59,812 nucleotides of DNA. Source: Paracoccaceae bacterium (lineage in GTDB: Bacteria; Pseudomonadota; Alphaproteobacteria; Rhodobacterales; Rhodobacteraceae). Every line of letters begins with the position of its first letter. Within the stretch, counting starts at the first letter, position 1. Below the pieces are notes generated by a model that worked only from the letters and a program-made list of their open reading frames with translations, did not search any database and was not told the DNA's origin. The translations under genes were made by a program, and so were the position numbers. The DNA is taken from the NCBI GenBank assembly GCA_026709265.1, contig JAPOTI010000050.1, positions 1-59,812 on the forward strand. The letters run 5' to 3'. Below, piece by piece: positions 27,041 through 36,542 of this stretch.

Positions 27041-28063
27041 ATGGATTCTGAAAGTCAGCGTCACGCCGCCAACAAAAAGCTCATGCAACCGCTACGCAAT
27101 GCAATGCGGAGCTTTCAATGGGAAGATGTTCAGACAGAACTCGGTTCTCTGTTCGCACCGGACACGCCAATTCATCTCGCCTATCCATTCGAGACAATGA
27201 ACGGGTGCACAGAATTTTACGTGCACGCCTTGCGGCCGCTCAGGGAAGCTATTCCTGACTTGGAACGGCGGGACACCATCGTGATGGCCGGAACCTCGGT
27301 AATCGGCAATGACTGGGTCGGTTGTGCTGGCTATTACACGGGCAGCTTTATGAGGCCATGGCTCGACATCCCGCCGACGGGTCACATGGTCTCGATGCGC
27401 TTCCACGAATTCTATCGCATTGGTGACGGCTGTGTGCAGGAAATGCAGGCATTGTGGGATATCCCCGAGGTGATGATGCAGGCCAATGCCTGGCCGATGT
27501 CTCCAAGTCTCGGGCGTGAGTGGCATGTGCCGGGTCCGGCGACCCAGGACGGGCTGTTCATTGCGGCATCAGACACTGCGGCCAGTGCAACCAGTCTTGC
27601 TTTGGTCTCCGAGATGTTGAACCGCTTGGGTGAATTTGCGACTGGCGGCGTTGATGCCATGCGCCTCAACGACTATTGGCACCCCGGTTGTAGCTGGTAC
27701 GGACCTGCGGGAATTGGGACCTGTCGGGGAATTGACGGGTTCAGAAACTGGCACCAAATTCCTTTTCTGAACGCCATGCCGGATCGTGTCGGGACATTGG
27801 GTAAGGGGGACCTGTTCGCCGAGGATCAATATGTGGGCTTTACTGCTTGGCCCGGTATGGAAATGACGGTGACCGGCGATGGGTGGCTGGGTATTGCCCC
27901 GGCTGGACAGAAAATCACCATGCGTAGCCTGGATTTCTGGCGTTGTCAGGATGGGTTGATCCATGAAAACTGGGTCTTGGTGGATTTGCTGGATGTCTAT
28001 CACCAGTTGGGCGTGGATGTCTTCGCAAGGCTGAGGGAATTCAACAAAGTACGTCTCACATGA
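27041..28063 (+). CDS. Tandem SnoaL/NTF2-like domain protein (ester cyclase-like)
   Basis: 340 residues starting MDSESQRHAANKKLM. Two related NTF2-like halves: the first with LFAPDTPIHLAYPFETMNG and MVSMRFHEFYRIGDG, the second with YWHPGCSWYGPAGIGTCRG, GITMRSLDFWR-like IT(M)RSLDFWRCQDG and a C-terminal helix. SnoaL-type ester cyclases and related hydratases share this cone fold; a double-domain form is known in proteobacteria, with no established substrate. The ribosome site is weak (GAGGA 16 bases upstream). Unlinked to its neighbours in function as far as can be seen. Confidence 0.72.
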   Translation: MDSESQRHAANKKLMQPLRNAMRSFQWEDVQTELGSLFAPDTPIHLAYPFETMNGCTEFYVHALRPLREAIPDLERRDTIVMAGTSVIGNDWVGCAGYYTGSFMRPWLDIPPTGHMVSMRFHEFYRIGDGCVQEMQALWDIPEVMMQANAWPMSPSLGREWHVPGPATQDGLFIAASDTAASATSLALVSEMLNRLGEFATGGVDAMRLNDYWHPGCSWYGPAGIGTCRGIDGFRNWHQIPFLNAMPDRVGTLGKGDLFAEDQYVGFTAWPGMEMTVTGDGWLGIAPAGQKITMRSLDFWRCQDGLIHENWVLVDLLDVYHQLGVDVFARLREFNKVRLT

Positions 28064-28156
28064 GAGGAAACCGTGTCAATAGCCTGCAGTGGTAACAGTA
28101 ACCAGAGAAGAACATCAAGATTCAAGATCCAGTGGAAATATAGCAGGAGGGGCTTC

Positions 28157-28513
28157 ATGAGAATCAAATTTCCATACGTCACGCTGAAGCGTCGTGCCAA
28201 GATTCAGGCGATGAGAGAGGAAATCGCGAGGAATGCGAAATCATGGTGCGCAATGGAAATTATGCGCGTGACAAAACAGGAGAAGTGCAGTCACGTTATC
28301 GCCTGTCTCGATGACTCGAAGTCACAAATCCAACAGGATCTATTTGGGGCTTATCAAGATGAATTGACATACCGCATTATGTTGCGCCAGTCTTTCAATA
28401 AAAACGCATCATGTTGTATTCTGTCAAATGGTCTTTATAAGCCCCAAAAACATCATTCCTGGCTTGGGCGAATCTTCGACGAGTTTGAGTTTCACGATCC
28501 CACCCGGTGGTGA
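28157..28513 (+). CDS. Small basic hypothetical protein
   Basis: 118 residues; ATG chosen because AGGAGG lies six bases upstream (28145-28150), although the frame is open from 28073. Sequence is rich in Lys/Arg at the N-terminus (LKRRAKIQAMREEIARN) with four cysteines further on. No membrane segment. The strong ribosome site argues for a real gene. Family unknown. Confidence 0.55.
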   Translation: MRIKFPYVTLKRRAKIQAMREEIARNAKSWCAMEIMRVTKQEKCSHVIACLDDSKSQIQQDLFGAYQDELTYRIMLRQSFNKNASCCILSNGLYKPQKHHSWLGRIFDEFEFHDPTRW

Positions 28514-28679
28514 ACTGTCCGCAGTCTTATTGATGACGTTTCATCACAAGACACACACGCAGGATTCTTGCTCTCTATCCCCGTAGAATCGGGTCAAAAG
28601 GATTTCCAGGTGTGATCACGCCCGGGCCCCACGTGACAACCCGCTGCGGCCCATCGGAAGGTCAGGCCGGCAGGGTGAT

Positions 28680-28925
28680 CTATCCTCCCAGCCACAAACC
28701 CAGAATGGTGGTGGCCAAGGCAATCAGCGCTGCGATGGCCAGGAGTTGCTGTTTCTCCCGCTTGACAGCATCGGTTTCCCGCTTGGCTGCTGCTGCTTCC
28801 ATTCCGGCGAGACGGGCCTCAATGCGTGATTCCATCGCGTTAGTCTCCGCTCTGACGGCTGTGATCTCACCTTCCAGCCGTGCGATCTGTCGGGCCAGAT
28901 CGTGGATGTCGGGTGTCTCACTCAT
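28680..28925 (-). CDS. Small coiled-coil protein with C-terminal membrane anchor, copy 4
   Basis: 81 residues from ATG. N-terminal module PDIHDLARQIARLEGEI as in copy 3; middle NAMESRIEARLAGMEAAAAKRE like copies 1 and 2; but a different hydrophobic tail (LLAIAALIALATTILGLWLGG). It thus mixes modules of the other copies about 19 kb away. Alone between the small basic protein and a decayed stretch. Function unknown. Confidence 0.72.
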   Translation of the reverse strand: MSETPDIHDLARQIARLEGEITAVRAETNAMESRIEARLAGMEAAAAKRETDAVKREKQQLLAIAALIALATTILGLWLGG

Positions 28926-28932
28926 CTCCACA

Positions 28933-28960
28933 AATTAAGACTTTGGGCTACGGCAGTCAA
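28933..28960 (-). promoter_or_regulatory. Promoter of small coiled-coil gene copy 4 (predicted leaderless)
   Basis: Minus strand: -35 TTGACT (28955-28960), 16-base spacer, -10-like TTAATT (28933-28938), seven bases to the ATG at 28925. The seven-base gap (TGTGGAG) includes GGAG directly before the ATG, too close to work as a normal ribosome site. Confidence 0.55.
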
Positions 28961-29921
28961 TCATCTGTACCTGCTCACACCCTATGAGACGCGGGACCCT
29001 TATGGGTTTGCAGCGATTCGCCGTGATTCGTGATCTTCGTTTGACGTCTGATCATCACGTGCGTCATGGGGTCTCCACCCGTTGGTGATGTCGAGATATG
29101 TGTCGATCAGGGGGTTGCGTTCGGTGATCTGGGTGGTGGTGTCCTGCGCAGTGTCAAATGCGTGTCTCCATGTGGCTGGCATCCTGTCGACACCCCCGTT
29201 CATTTTCGCACCTTTGGGCGGCCGCACGGCCAGCGTGATGCCTTTGGCCTGGCCGGCGGCCTCATTGCGGCCCTGAACGCGGAGTCCTCGTCGATTGGGA
29301 TGGCGGTGACATGTTTGACTGTCCGACCAGGGCAGAGGGCCGCGGAGATGCGCACCGCATCCGGTCTCCGGGTCCGCCGTTGTGTCTGGCTGTCAGGGGT
29401 GACAGCGCTGACCGGGGCGATCGGCTGGCGTGCGACCCTGTCAGCGATCAGTTGCCCGGTCGTGGCCGCAGAGATCTGATGTCCGTCACCGCGCCCGATC
29501 GCCGCGATATGGCCGCGGCCCCAGGCTGGAAAGTCCTGGCGCAGCGCCAGGTGATCAAAGACAGAACCCTCTTGGCATGTCTGATCACATGGCCAAGCCA
29601 GTCAAAAACTGGCATCGGGGGTCTCCGTCTCTGTCACATTGATCATGACAAACCGATGGAGGACCCCGCCGGTTCCGGCAAGATATTTTCAGCGCCCCAG
29701 TCCCGGATTCCCTCTGTGCGGATGACGCCCCACTCCGTGTCCCATGAAACTGGCAGCCGCTCAGAATCTCACATGTGTGTGATCAGGTACAGAGAGGCCG
29801 GATAAAAGTCAGTTCGATCGGATGATATCGTGATGCATCAAGTCTTGACCATTTGCTGATTCTTGGGAACAAGAGGCGTGAATATCAAATCCACGATGCA
29901 GATTGTTGGGAGGAACGAATA
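28961..29921. other. Decayed accessory stretch before the alcohol dehydrogenase gene
   Basis: High-GC DNA with short frames in all directions and no recognised protein. Contains a perfect hairpin CCTGGCGC-A-GCGCCAGG (29534-29550) and the right 38-base repeat (29755-29792). The last part, with AGGA before 29922, belongs to the next gene. Confidence 0.4.
29755..29792 (-). repeat. 38-base repeat, right copy (inverted partner at 9624-9661)
   Basis: Inverted copy matching 36 of 38 positions; starts AGCCGCTCAGAATCTCACAT on the + strand and ends GGTACAG. Marks the end of the accessory stretch next to the alcohol dehydrogenase gene. Confidence 0.7.
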
Positions 29922-31052
29922 ATGCGCACGCAAGCTGCTGTTGCTGTTGCTGCCGGAAAGCCGCTCGAAGTCATGGATGTCAACCTTGACGGACCGAAAG
30001 ACGGTGAGGTGCTGGTCGAGATCAAGGCGACCGGAATTTGTCATACTGATGAATTTACGCTCTCAGGTGCCGATCCGGAAGGATTGTTCCCGGCGATTTT
30101 GGGTCATGAAGGTGCTGGAATTGTTGTCGATATTGGCCCCAACGTGACCTCGGTCGCCAAGGGGGATCATGTGATTCCGCTCTACACCCCGGAATGCCGA
30201 GAATGCCCGTCCTGTTTGTCACGCAAGACCAACCTGTGCACGGCCATTCGTGCTACCCAGGGGCAGGGCGTGATGCCTGACGGAACCTCCCGGTTTTCAA
30301 CCCTCGATGGTGATCCAATCCTCCATTATATGGGCTGCTCCACATTCTCCCAACATATCGTGCTCCCTGAAATCGCAGTTGCAAAAGTGCGTCAGGACGC
30401 ACCGTTTGACAAGATCTGCTACATTGGTTGCGGTGTGACGACCGGCCTTGGCGCCGTCATGAATACCGCCGATGTCGAACCTGGTTCCAGTGCCATCGTA
30501 TTTGGACTCGGTGGAATCGGGCTTAATGTCATTCAGGGATTGCGACTTGTCGGTGCCGACATGATCATCGGCGTGGATGTCAATCCCGACAAGAAACAAT
30601 GGGGCGAGCGGTTTGGCATGACCCATTTTGTCAATCCGAAAGAAATCGACGGTGACCTTGTGTCCCATCTTGTCGGTCTCACGCAGACCCGGCGTGATCC
30701 GGTTGGCGGAGCCGATTATACCTTTGACTGTACCGGCAATGTCGAAGTGATGCGGGTCGCACTCGAATCCAGCCACCGCGGCTGGGGGGAGTCAATAATC
30801 ATTGGCGTAGCACCGGCAGGAGCCGAAATTGCAACGCGGCCGTTTCAACTGGTGACCGGGCGGGTCTGGAAAGGCACAGCATTCGGCGGCGCACGTGGGC
30901 GCACCGATGTTCCTCGGATCGTCGACTGGTATATGGACGGTAAAATCGAGATTGACCCGATGATTACGCATAAACTCTCGCTTGGCAGTATCAATGATGG
31001 GTTTGATCTGATGCATGCAGGACAATCTATTCGTTCAGTGGTTGAGTATTAG
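29922..31052 (+). CDS. frmA: Class III alcohol dehydrogenase / S-(hydroxymethyl)glutathione dehydrogenase
   Basis: 376 residues; AGGA ribosome site, ATG at 29922. Zinc-dependent medium-chain dehydrogenase: catalytic-zinc ligands in GICHTDEF (Cys about 40) and GHEGAG, the structural zinc lobe CRECPSCLSRKTNLC, and the NAD loop GLGGIGLNVI. The class III hallmarks TFSQHIVLPE and GWGESIIIGVAPAG are present. It oxidises the formaldehyde-glutathione adduct and can reduce S-nitrosoglutathione. No formyl-glutathione hydrolase gene lies next to it; glpK follows after 320 bases. Confidence 0.93.
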   Translation: MRTQAAVAVAAGKPLEVMDVNLDGPKDGEVLVEIKATGICHTDEFTLSGADPEGLFPAILGHEGAGIVVDIGPNVTSVAKGDHVIPLYTPECRECPSCLSRKTNLCTAIRATQGQGVMPDGTSRFSTLDGDPILHYMGCSTFSQHIVLPEIAVAKVRQDAPFDKICYIGCGVTTGLGAVMNTADVEPGSSAIVFGLGGIGLNVIQGLRLVGADMIIGVDVNPDKKQWGERFGMTHFVNPKEIDGDLVSHLVGLTQTRRDPVGGADYTFDCTGNVEVMRVALESSHRGWGESIIIGVAPAGAEIATRPFQLVTGRVWKGTAFGGARGRTDVPRIVDWYMDGKIEIDPMITHKLSLGSINDGFDLMHAGQSIRSVVEY

Positions 31053-31374
31053 GCCGGTTGCGGTCGGCATATCGGCAAGACATCCATACCGTTTGATCGA
31101 ATCCGGTTGCGCACTGCGGGTTATTCACGGGATGGGGCTGTCAACAGGCAGAAAATCGACATGTGTGGGCATATGGGGATGATGGGAATATCCCCGGCGT
31201 TGCATTTCAAGTTGGGAGTGAGACAGTTGATTCAACTGGTGAAATGTGCGGTCATATATATCCCCCAAATCTGCTGCCCGGTACCAGGTGGCGGACATCC
31301 AGAATATCCGTCTCTCTGAATGAGCAATTGTGTGATCCAGGGGGAGCGCAGAGAATGAGTGAGGAGACTTCACC
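31053..31374. other. Intergenic region upstream of glpK
   Basis: No gene. Holds a perfect 15-base palindrome CAGTTGATTCAACTG (31224-31238), about 137 bases before the glpK start, that could be an operator. GAGGAG at 31361-31366 is the glpK ribosome site. Confidence 0.45.
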
Positions 31375-32907
31375 GTGACAGGAATCCTGGCAATCGATCA
31401 GGGGACGACATCGAGTCGCGCCATCATTTTTGATCAGGAACTTGAACCCCTGACATCCGGCCAGAACGAGTTCCCGCAGATTTATCCACGTAGCGGGTGG
31501 GTTGAGCATGATCCCGAAGCAATCTGGCAAACCGTCATGCGGTCTTGCCGAACCGCTCTCGACCAGTGGGGCGGCTCTCCCGTAGTGATCGGCATCACCA
31601 ACCAGCGCGAAACCGTGATCGTTTGGGAGCGGCAGACCGGAAAGCCCGTCTACAATGCGATTGTCTGGCAGGACCGGCGTACCGCTGAAACCTGCGATGA
31701 ACTCCGAGAAGCGGGCCTGGAATCCGAAATCACGGAGCGCACGGGCCTGTTGTTGGACCCGTATTTCTCAGCGAGTAAACTCGCATGGATCCTCCGAAAT
31801 GTTCCCAATGCGGGTGCCGAAGCTGCCTGTGGCAATTTGCTTTTTGGCACCGTCGATTCATATCTCATCTGGAGGCTCACAGGCGGGCAGCGTCATGTTA
31901 CCGATGTGACCAATGCGTGCCGAACCATGCTGGTCAACCTCGATACCGGCCAATGGGACGAAGACCTTCTCAAGCAATTCGACATTCCGCGGATCATGCT
32001 CCCGGATATTCTCGAATGCGCTGACGAATTTGGCATCACCGATGCAACTATCTTTGGCCGGGAAATTCCCATTCTTGGCGTGGCCGGCGATCAGCATGCG
32101 GCCGCTATCGGCCAGGCCTGTTTTGAGAAGGGGATGTTGAAATCGACGTATGGAACAGGCTGTTTTGCGCTCCTCAATACGGGAAGTGAACGTTACACGT
32201 CGCGTAACCGGTTGCTCACCACCATCGCATTTCGCCTGCGGGGTCAAACCCATTTTGCCCTCGAAGGTTCAATCTTTGTTGCCGGCGCCGTTGTCCAGTG
32301 GATGCGCGATGGATTGGGTCTTATTGAGAATGCGTCTGAGACCGCGTCCCTGGCGGCTGAATCGGACACGGAGCAGCAACTCTATATCGTCCCGGCTTTT
32401 ACGGGTCTTGGGGCTCCTTATTGGGATGCAGATTGCCGCGGAGCTGTTTTTGGCCTGACGAGGAATAGTGGTCCAAAGGAGTTTGCCCGCGCAGCTCTGG
32501 AGAGCATTTCCTATCAGACACGCGATCTGATTGAAGCCATGAAGTCGGATATGCCTGAAAGTGACGACATCATATTGCGCGTGGATGGTGGTTTGGCAAA
32601 TAATGACTGGGCCATGCAGAATCTGGCTGATCAGCTTGGGGTTCCCGTTGATCGACCGACGGTTACCGAAACCACGGCGCGCGGTGCCGCGTATCTGGCA
32701 GGGCTCCAGTCCGGCCTTTGCGCCGAACCGGCTTCCTTTGCTACCAGTTGGCGTCTTGAGCGCAGATTTATCCCCATTATTGACGACAGTGTACGCAATG
32801 CAGGATATGCCGGTTGGAAAGATGCAGTGCGGCGCACACTGACGCAGGATAGGTTGCCTGAGGTCGCCGGGCAGCATGCGATCAAGGAATCAAACTGTCA
32901 TGGATGA
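31375..32907 (+). CDS. glpK: Glycerol kinase
   Basis: 510 residues, close to the usual 500; GTG start eight bases after GAGGAG. FGGY-family kinase with the phosphate-binding [12 protein letters not shown] near the N-terminus, IVWQDRRT, the glycerol-site WKLTGG-like [20 protein letters not shown] and the C-terminal signature [15 protein letters not shown]. Makes glycerol-3-phosphate in the cytoplasm. No glpF, glpD or glpR neighbour. Its last eight bases contain the start of the ThDP-enzyme gene. Confidence 0.95.
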   Translation: MTGILAIDQGTTSSRAIIFDQELEPLTSGQNEFPQIYPRSGWVEHDPEAIWQTVMRSCRTALDQWGGSPVVIGITNQRETVIVWERQTGKPVYNAIVWQDRRTAETCDELREAGLESEITERTGLLLDPYFSASKLAWILRNVPNAGAEAACGNLLFGTVDSYLIWRLTGGQRHVTDVTNACRTMLVNLDTGQWDEDLLKQFDIPRIMLPDILECADEFGITDATIFGREIPILGVAGDQHAAAIGQACFEKGMLKSTYGTGCFALLNTGSERYTSRNRLLTTIAFRLRGQTHFALEGSIFVAGAVVQWMRDGLGLIENASETASLAAESDTEQQLYIVPAFTGLGAPYWDADCRGAVFGLTRNSGPKEFARAALESISYQTRDLIEAMKSDMPESDDIILRVDGGLANNDWAMQNLADQLGVPVDRPTVTETTARGAAYLAGLQSGLCAEPASFATSWRLERRFIPIIDDSVRNAGYAGWKDAVRRTLTQDRLPEVAGQHAIKESNCHG

Positions 32908-34630
32908 CGCAGGCCCATCACGGCGGAACATACGGCATGGCGGGCGCATTCTCGCGGATCAGCTTGCGGCGCAGGGGTTACAGCGCGTCTTTTCCGTTCC
33001 TGGAGAGAGTTACCTGTCGTTGCTCGATGGGTTGTTGGATACCGAAATCGACAATGTGGTCTGTCGTCACGAGGGTGCCGCGGCGATGATGGCCGAAGCG
33101 CATGGAAAAATGACCCAAAGGCCAGGAGTTGCCCTCGTCACACGCGGCCCCGGTGCTACCAACGCTTCTGCCGGTCTGCATGTGGCATCACAGGATTCAA
33201 CACCGCTGATTCTCTTTGTCGGGCAGGTTCCACGGCGATTGCGGCAACGCGAGGCTTTTCAGGAAATCGATCTGGTCCGCTTCTTTGAACCGATCACCAA
33301 ATGGGCAGCGGAAATCGATCACGTGGACAGAATTCCCGAATTTGTGACCCGTGCCTACCACATTGCAATGTCTGGACGACCCGGTCCTGTCATGCTGGCG
33401 CTGCCTGAAGATATGCTCAGCGACATGGGCGAGTCTTCAGACGGCGGATTTGTATCCGTTCCATCACAACCTGTGTCGGAAATCGATATCGCAGCGGTTG
33501 CCAGACGTCTCGAAGAGGCAGCGCGCCCCATCATTATCGTCGGCGGGTCACATTGGTCGGAACAGGCAGCACGTGATCTCGAGCAAGTTGCAAATAATTT
33601 TACTTTGCCGGTGGCAGCCAGCTTTCGGCGGCAGCATTATTTTGACAACCGTCGCAAGAATTATATCGGCGATCTGAATGCGGGCATGAATCCGGAACTG
33701 GTTCTGATGCTGCGCGAGTCAGATTGTATAGGGGCGCTTGGCTGCCGCCTTGCTGACTTTCCAACGCAAGGGTTTCAGGTTCCGGGATCTCCATCTGATA
33801 CGCGCATTGCGTTTCATATCTATCCTGATCCCAATGAAATCGGGCGGATCTGGCGGGTCCAGCATCCAATTACAGGGCGGCCTGAATCGTTGCTGGCAGG
33901 ATTGGTGGCCTTTCGCCCGGCACCTTCAAGATCGCGAGAAGCCTGGTTACGGCGCGGCACAGAGACCTACAGGATGTGGAAGGAGCCACGACCGGTACCT
34001 GGAAAGGCCGTGTTTCCGATGATCCTCAGCTATTTGTCAGATAACCTGCCCGAAGATGCGATCATTACGAGTGGTGCAGGAAATTATGCGGCCTTCCTGC
34101 AGCGCCATTTTTGTTTCAAGACATACGGGACGCAGATTGCGCCAACCTCCGGGTCGATGGGTTATGGACTCCCTGCGGCGATTGCTGCGAAACTGGAAAA
34201 TCCGGATCGTGTGGTCGTGTGTATTGCCGGTGACGGTTGCTTCCAGATGGTTGCGAGCGAGATGGCAACTGCTACCCAATGCGGTGCCAGTATCATTGTG
34301 GTGGTGGCCAATAACGGAATGTTGGGGACCATCCGGATGCATCAGGAGGCGCGTTTTCCAGGGCGCATCTCGGGGACCAGCCTGACCAATCCCGATTTCT
34401 CTGCACTTGCTGTGGCATACGGCTTTCATGGCGAAACTGTCACCGAGACATCGGAATTTGTCCCCGCTTTCCAACGCGCTCTCAATGCCGCAGGTTCCGC
34501 CTTGATTGATATTCAACTCGATCCAGAAGCCATTACAACCGACACCACCTTGCAGGGAATTGCCTCAGCCGCGATTGCCAGCGATGCCAGTACAGGTGAA
34601 TTCTGCACCAAGACAGCAAACAATCAATAG
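32900..34630 (+). CDS. Thiamine-diphosphate-dependent enzyme, acetolactate synthase-like
   Basis: 576 residues; ATG overlaps the glpK stop by eight bases, AAGGA 11 bases upstream. Three-domain ThDP fold: N-terminal Pyr domain with the catalytic Glu in [10 protein letters not shown] (about residue 58), middle domain ([13 protein letters not shown]), and C-terminal PP domain with the ThDP motif from GDGCFQMVA to VVVANNG. Similar to the catalytic subunit of acetolactate synthase, but no regulatory subunit follows, so it may be a decarboxylase or a carboligase of another substrate. Translational coupling to glpK suggests co-expression. Confidence 0.85.
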   Translation: MDDAGPSRRNIRHGGRILADQLAAQGLQRVFSVPGESYLSLLDGLLDTEIDNVVCRHEGAAAMMAEAHGKMTQRPGVALVTRGPGATNASAGLHVASQDSTPLILFVGQVPRRLRQREAFQEIDLVRFFEPITKWAAEIDHVDRIPEFVTRAYHIAMSGRPGPVMLALPEDMLSDMGESSDGGFVSVPSQPVSEIDIAAVARRLEEAARPIIIVGGSHWSEQAARDLEQVANNFTLPVAASFRRQHYFDNRRKNYIGDLNAGMNPELVLMLRESDCIGALGCRLADFPTQGFQVPGSPSDTRIAFHIYPDPNEIGRIWRVQHPITGRPESLLAGLVAFRPAPSRSREAWLRRGTETYRMWKEPRPVPGKAVFPMILSYLSDNLPEDAIITSGAGNYAAFLQRHFCFKTYGTQIAPTSGSMGYGLPAAIAAKLENPDRVVVCIAGDGCFQMVASEMATATQCGASIIVVVANNGMLGTIRMHQEARFPGRISGTSLTNPDFSALAVAYGFHGETVTETSEFVPAFQRALNAAGSALIDIQLDPEAITTDTTLQGIASAAIASDASTGEFCTKTANNQ

Positions 34631-35142
34631 TCAAACCAGGGGATTTGAAGAGACCTCACTCTTGGAAATCATGCATAGCTTGGCATCAATCGGGAAGGGT
34701 TTCGCCAATCTCTTTCGGTTGCAATAGATAAGGCGTTAACGACATATCACAGTAGCCCGGAGGCGGTCGACATGCTGACGGTCTAAGCCCAGGCAGATCG
34801 CGGCGACCTGACGATAGTGGGCCGCAAGGCGCTGGCCTGGTCGGCTGGTGGCAGCTTGCTGCTGTTCAGGCTGTTGAGAGCCAGCAGCTGCTCAAGATCA
34901 GAGAAACGCTCAGCCTGAAGCGCGACCAACCGGCGCAGTTCAGCAATCGACGCGGTGCGCGCCGCCAACTTCGTCCGCAAGGATGGAATGATGTTCTTGT
35001 CATCAGCCGCAAGTGGCAATGGATGTGCTTGTGCTCAAACTCTGCTCCGTGGCTTGCACCGTCTCTGACAAACCCTCTACTCAACCACAAATAAATGTGT
35101 CAGGAGGGATCTGCATAGACACCGATTTTTGACAAACGACCG
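34631..35142. other. Intergenic region with IS66-type debris
   Basis: Contains the transposase fragment at 34783-35019 and no other recognised element. Confidence 0.4.
34783..35019 (-). pseudogene. IS66-like transposase N-terminal fragment
   Basis: Minus-strand frame of 78 residues with a leucine-rich coiled coil (LRRLVALQAERFSDLEQLLAL) followed by NSLNSSKLPPADQ, the N-S-x-N-S-S-K-P-P-S/A-D motif found near the N-terminus of IS66-type (TnpC/DUF6444-like) transposases. The catalytic part is missing, so it is a remnant. Confidence 0.6.
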
Positions 35143-36390
35143 ATGACCGATCACAAAATTCTTTCCCGTTTTCATCCTTTGTGGGGCTGGTTGCTATTGC
35201 CAGTTCCAGCGATGGTTCTCGCAATGCTCACCGGGACTGCCGCGGCCAATGTCCCTTGCGGCGGTAGTTTCGATGAATTTGTAGATGGCCTGCGGGCCGA
35301 GGCGATTTCGTCCGGCTATGAGAAACAGGCTGTCAACAGGTTCTTTGACAGGGCAGTGCATGATCCCGATGTCATTCGAAGGGATCGCAGCCAGGGTATA
35401 TTCCGCAAGTCCTTCATCGAATTCTCCCAGTTGGTCATGTCGCAATATCGTATCAACACGGCAGCAGAATTCGAACGCAAACATCGGCAAATCTTTGAGC
35501 GGGTCGAGAGAGAATTCGGTGCACCGCGCGGCGTTTTGCTGTCGTTCCTGGCACTTGAGACCGATTTTGGACAGGTACAGGGCGATCACAACACGCTTAA
35601 TGCACTGGTCACGCTGGCTCATGATTGCCGCCGCCCGGAACTGTTCCGCCCGCACGTGCTGGCAGCACTGGAATTATATTCCGGCGGCATGTTTGATCCG
35701 GATACCACAACAGGGGCCTGGGCCGGTGAAATCGGTATGATTCAAATGTTGCCGCTCGATATCGTAAGATACGGGAGAGACGGCGACAACGACGGTCGGG
35801 TTGACCTCAGGAACTCGGTTGCCGACGCAATGATGACAGCGGGCCAGGTTCTGTATGAACTCGGTTGGCAACCCGGGCAGCCATGGCTTGTTGAAGTGAC
35901 GGTTCCACCTCATCTCAACTGGGCCGAGACAGGGCTTGAATCATCCAAGAGCATCGCTGAATGGCTGGAGCTTGGTGTGCGTGTTCGCAATGGCACCATT
36001 CCGGACACACAACTCGGGGCCGCCATTCTCTTGCCACACGGGCACGGCGGTCCCGCATTTTTCGCCTTGCCCAATTTTTATGTCTATTTTGCGTGGAACC
36101 AATCGTCGGTTTATGCGACGACCTCTGCGTTTTTTGCAACCCTGCTGTCAGGCGCACCGATGTATCGTCAGGGCAACCCGGAGCCACCACTCACCACGGA
36201 ACAGGTCTTTGCGCTCCAGCAGTTGCTGGTCAGGCTTGGACATGATGTCGGAAACATTGATGGAATCATTGGCAAGCGGACACGGGCGGCGGTTAAATCC
36301 GAACAGATGCGCCTGAACCTTCCGGCAGACGAATGGCCAACACGGGACTTGCTCGACTTGCTGACCACGCACGCGCCACGCGGCGAATAG
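35143..36390 (+). CDS. Lytic murein transglycosylase (MltB/SLT_2 type) with peptidoglycan-binding domain
   Basis: 415 residues. Signal peptide (LLLPVPAMVLAMLTGTAAAN), then the SLT_2 domain with the catalytic Glu in LLSFLALETDFGQVQGDHNT, LVTLAHDCRRPELF, and GAWAGEIGMIQMLPLDIVRYG. The last 60 residues form a PG_binding_1 domain (ALQQLLVRLGHDVGNIDGIIGKRT). Cleaves glycan strands in the periplasm, leaving anhydromuramyl ends. Stand-alone gene, convergent with smc; too far from the pilus locus to be its dedicated lytic enzyme, although that locus lacks one. Confidence 0.9.
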   Translation: MTDHKILSRFHPLWGWLLLPVPAMVLAMLTGTAAANVPCGGSFDEFVDGLRAEAISSGYEKQAVNRFFDRAVHDPDVIRRDRSQGIFRKSFIEFSQLVMSQYRINTAAEFERKHRQIFERVEREFGAPRGVLLSFLALETDFGQVQGDHNTLNALVTLAHDCRRPELFRPHVLAALELYSGGMFDPDTTTGAWAGEIGMIQMLPLDIVRYGRDGDNDGRVDLRNSVADAMMTAGQVLYELGWQPGQPWLVEVTVPPHLNWAETGLESSKSIAEWLELGVRVRNGTIPDTQLGAAILLPHGHGGPAFFALPNFYVYFAWNQSSVYATTSAFFATLLSGAPMYRQGNPEPPLTTEQVFALQQLLVRLGHDVGNIDGIIGKRTRAAVKSEQMRLNLPADEWPTRDLLDLLTTHAPRGE

Positions 36391-36542
36391 GAGCATGTGA
36401 CGACAGATGCCGGCCCGCATTTGTATCGGCAGAATTTCCGTCCTTGGACCGCGATGAAGAATTGAATTGGCCACGCTCAACTGACTGGGCGCGCGCTGGT
36501 TGTCTGGTCGGCCCCTCCCGGTTCGTGACTGGCGAGAAGGTA

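Noticed and set aside
29000-29227. 75-residue minus-strand open frame
   Set aside because: No ribosome site, no recognised family, and polar low-complexity sequence in a decayed stretch.
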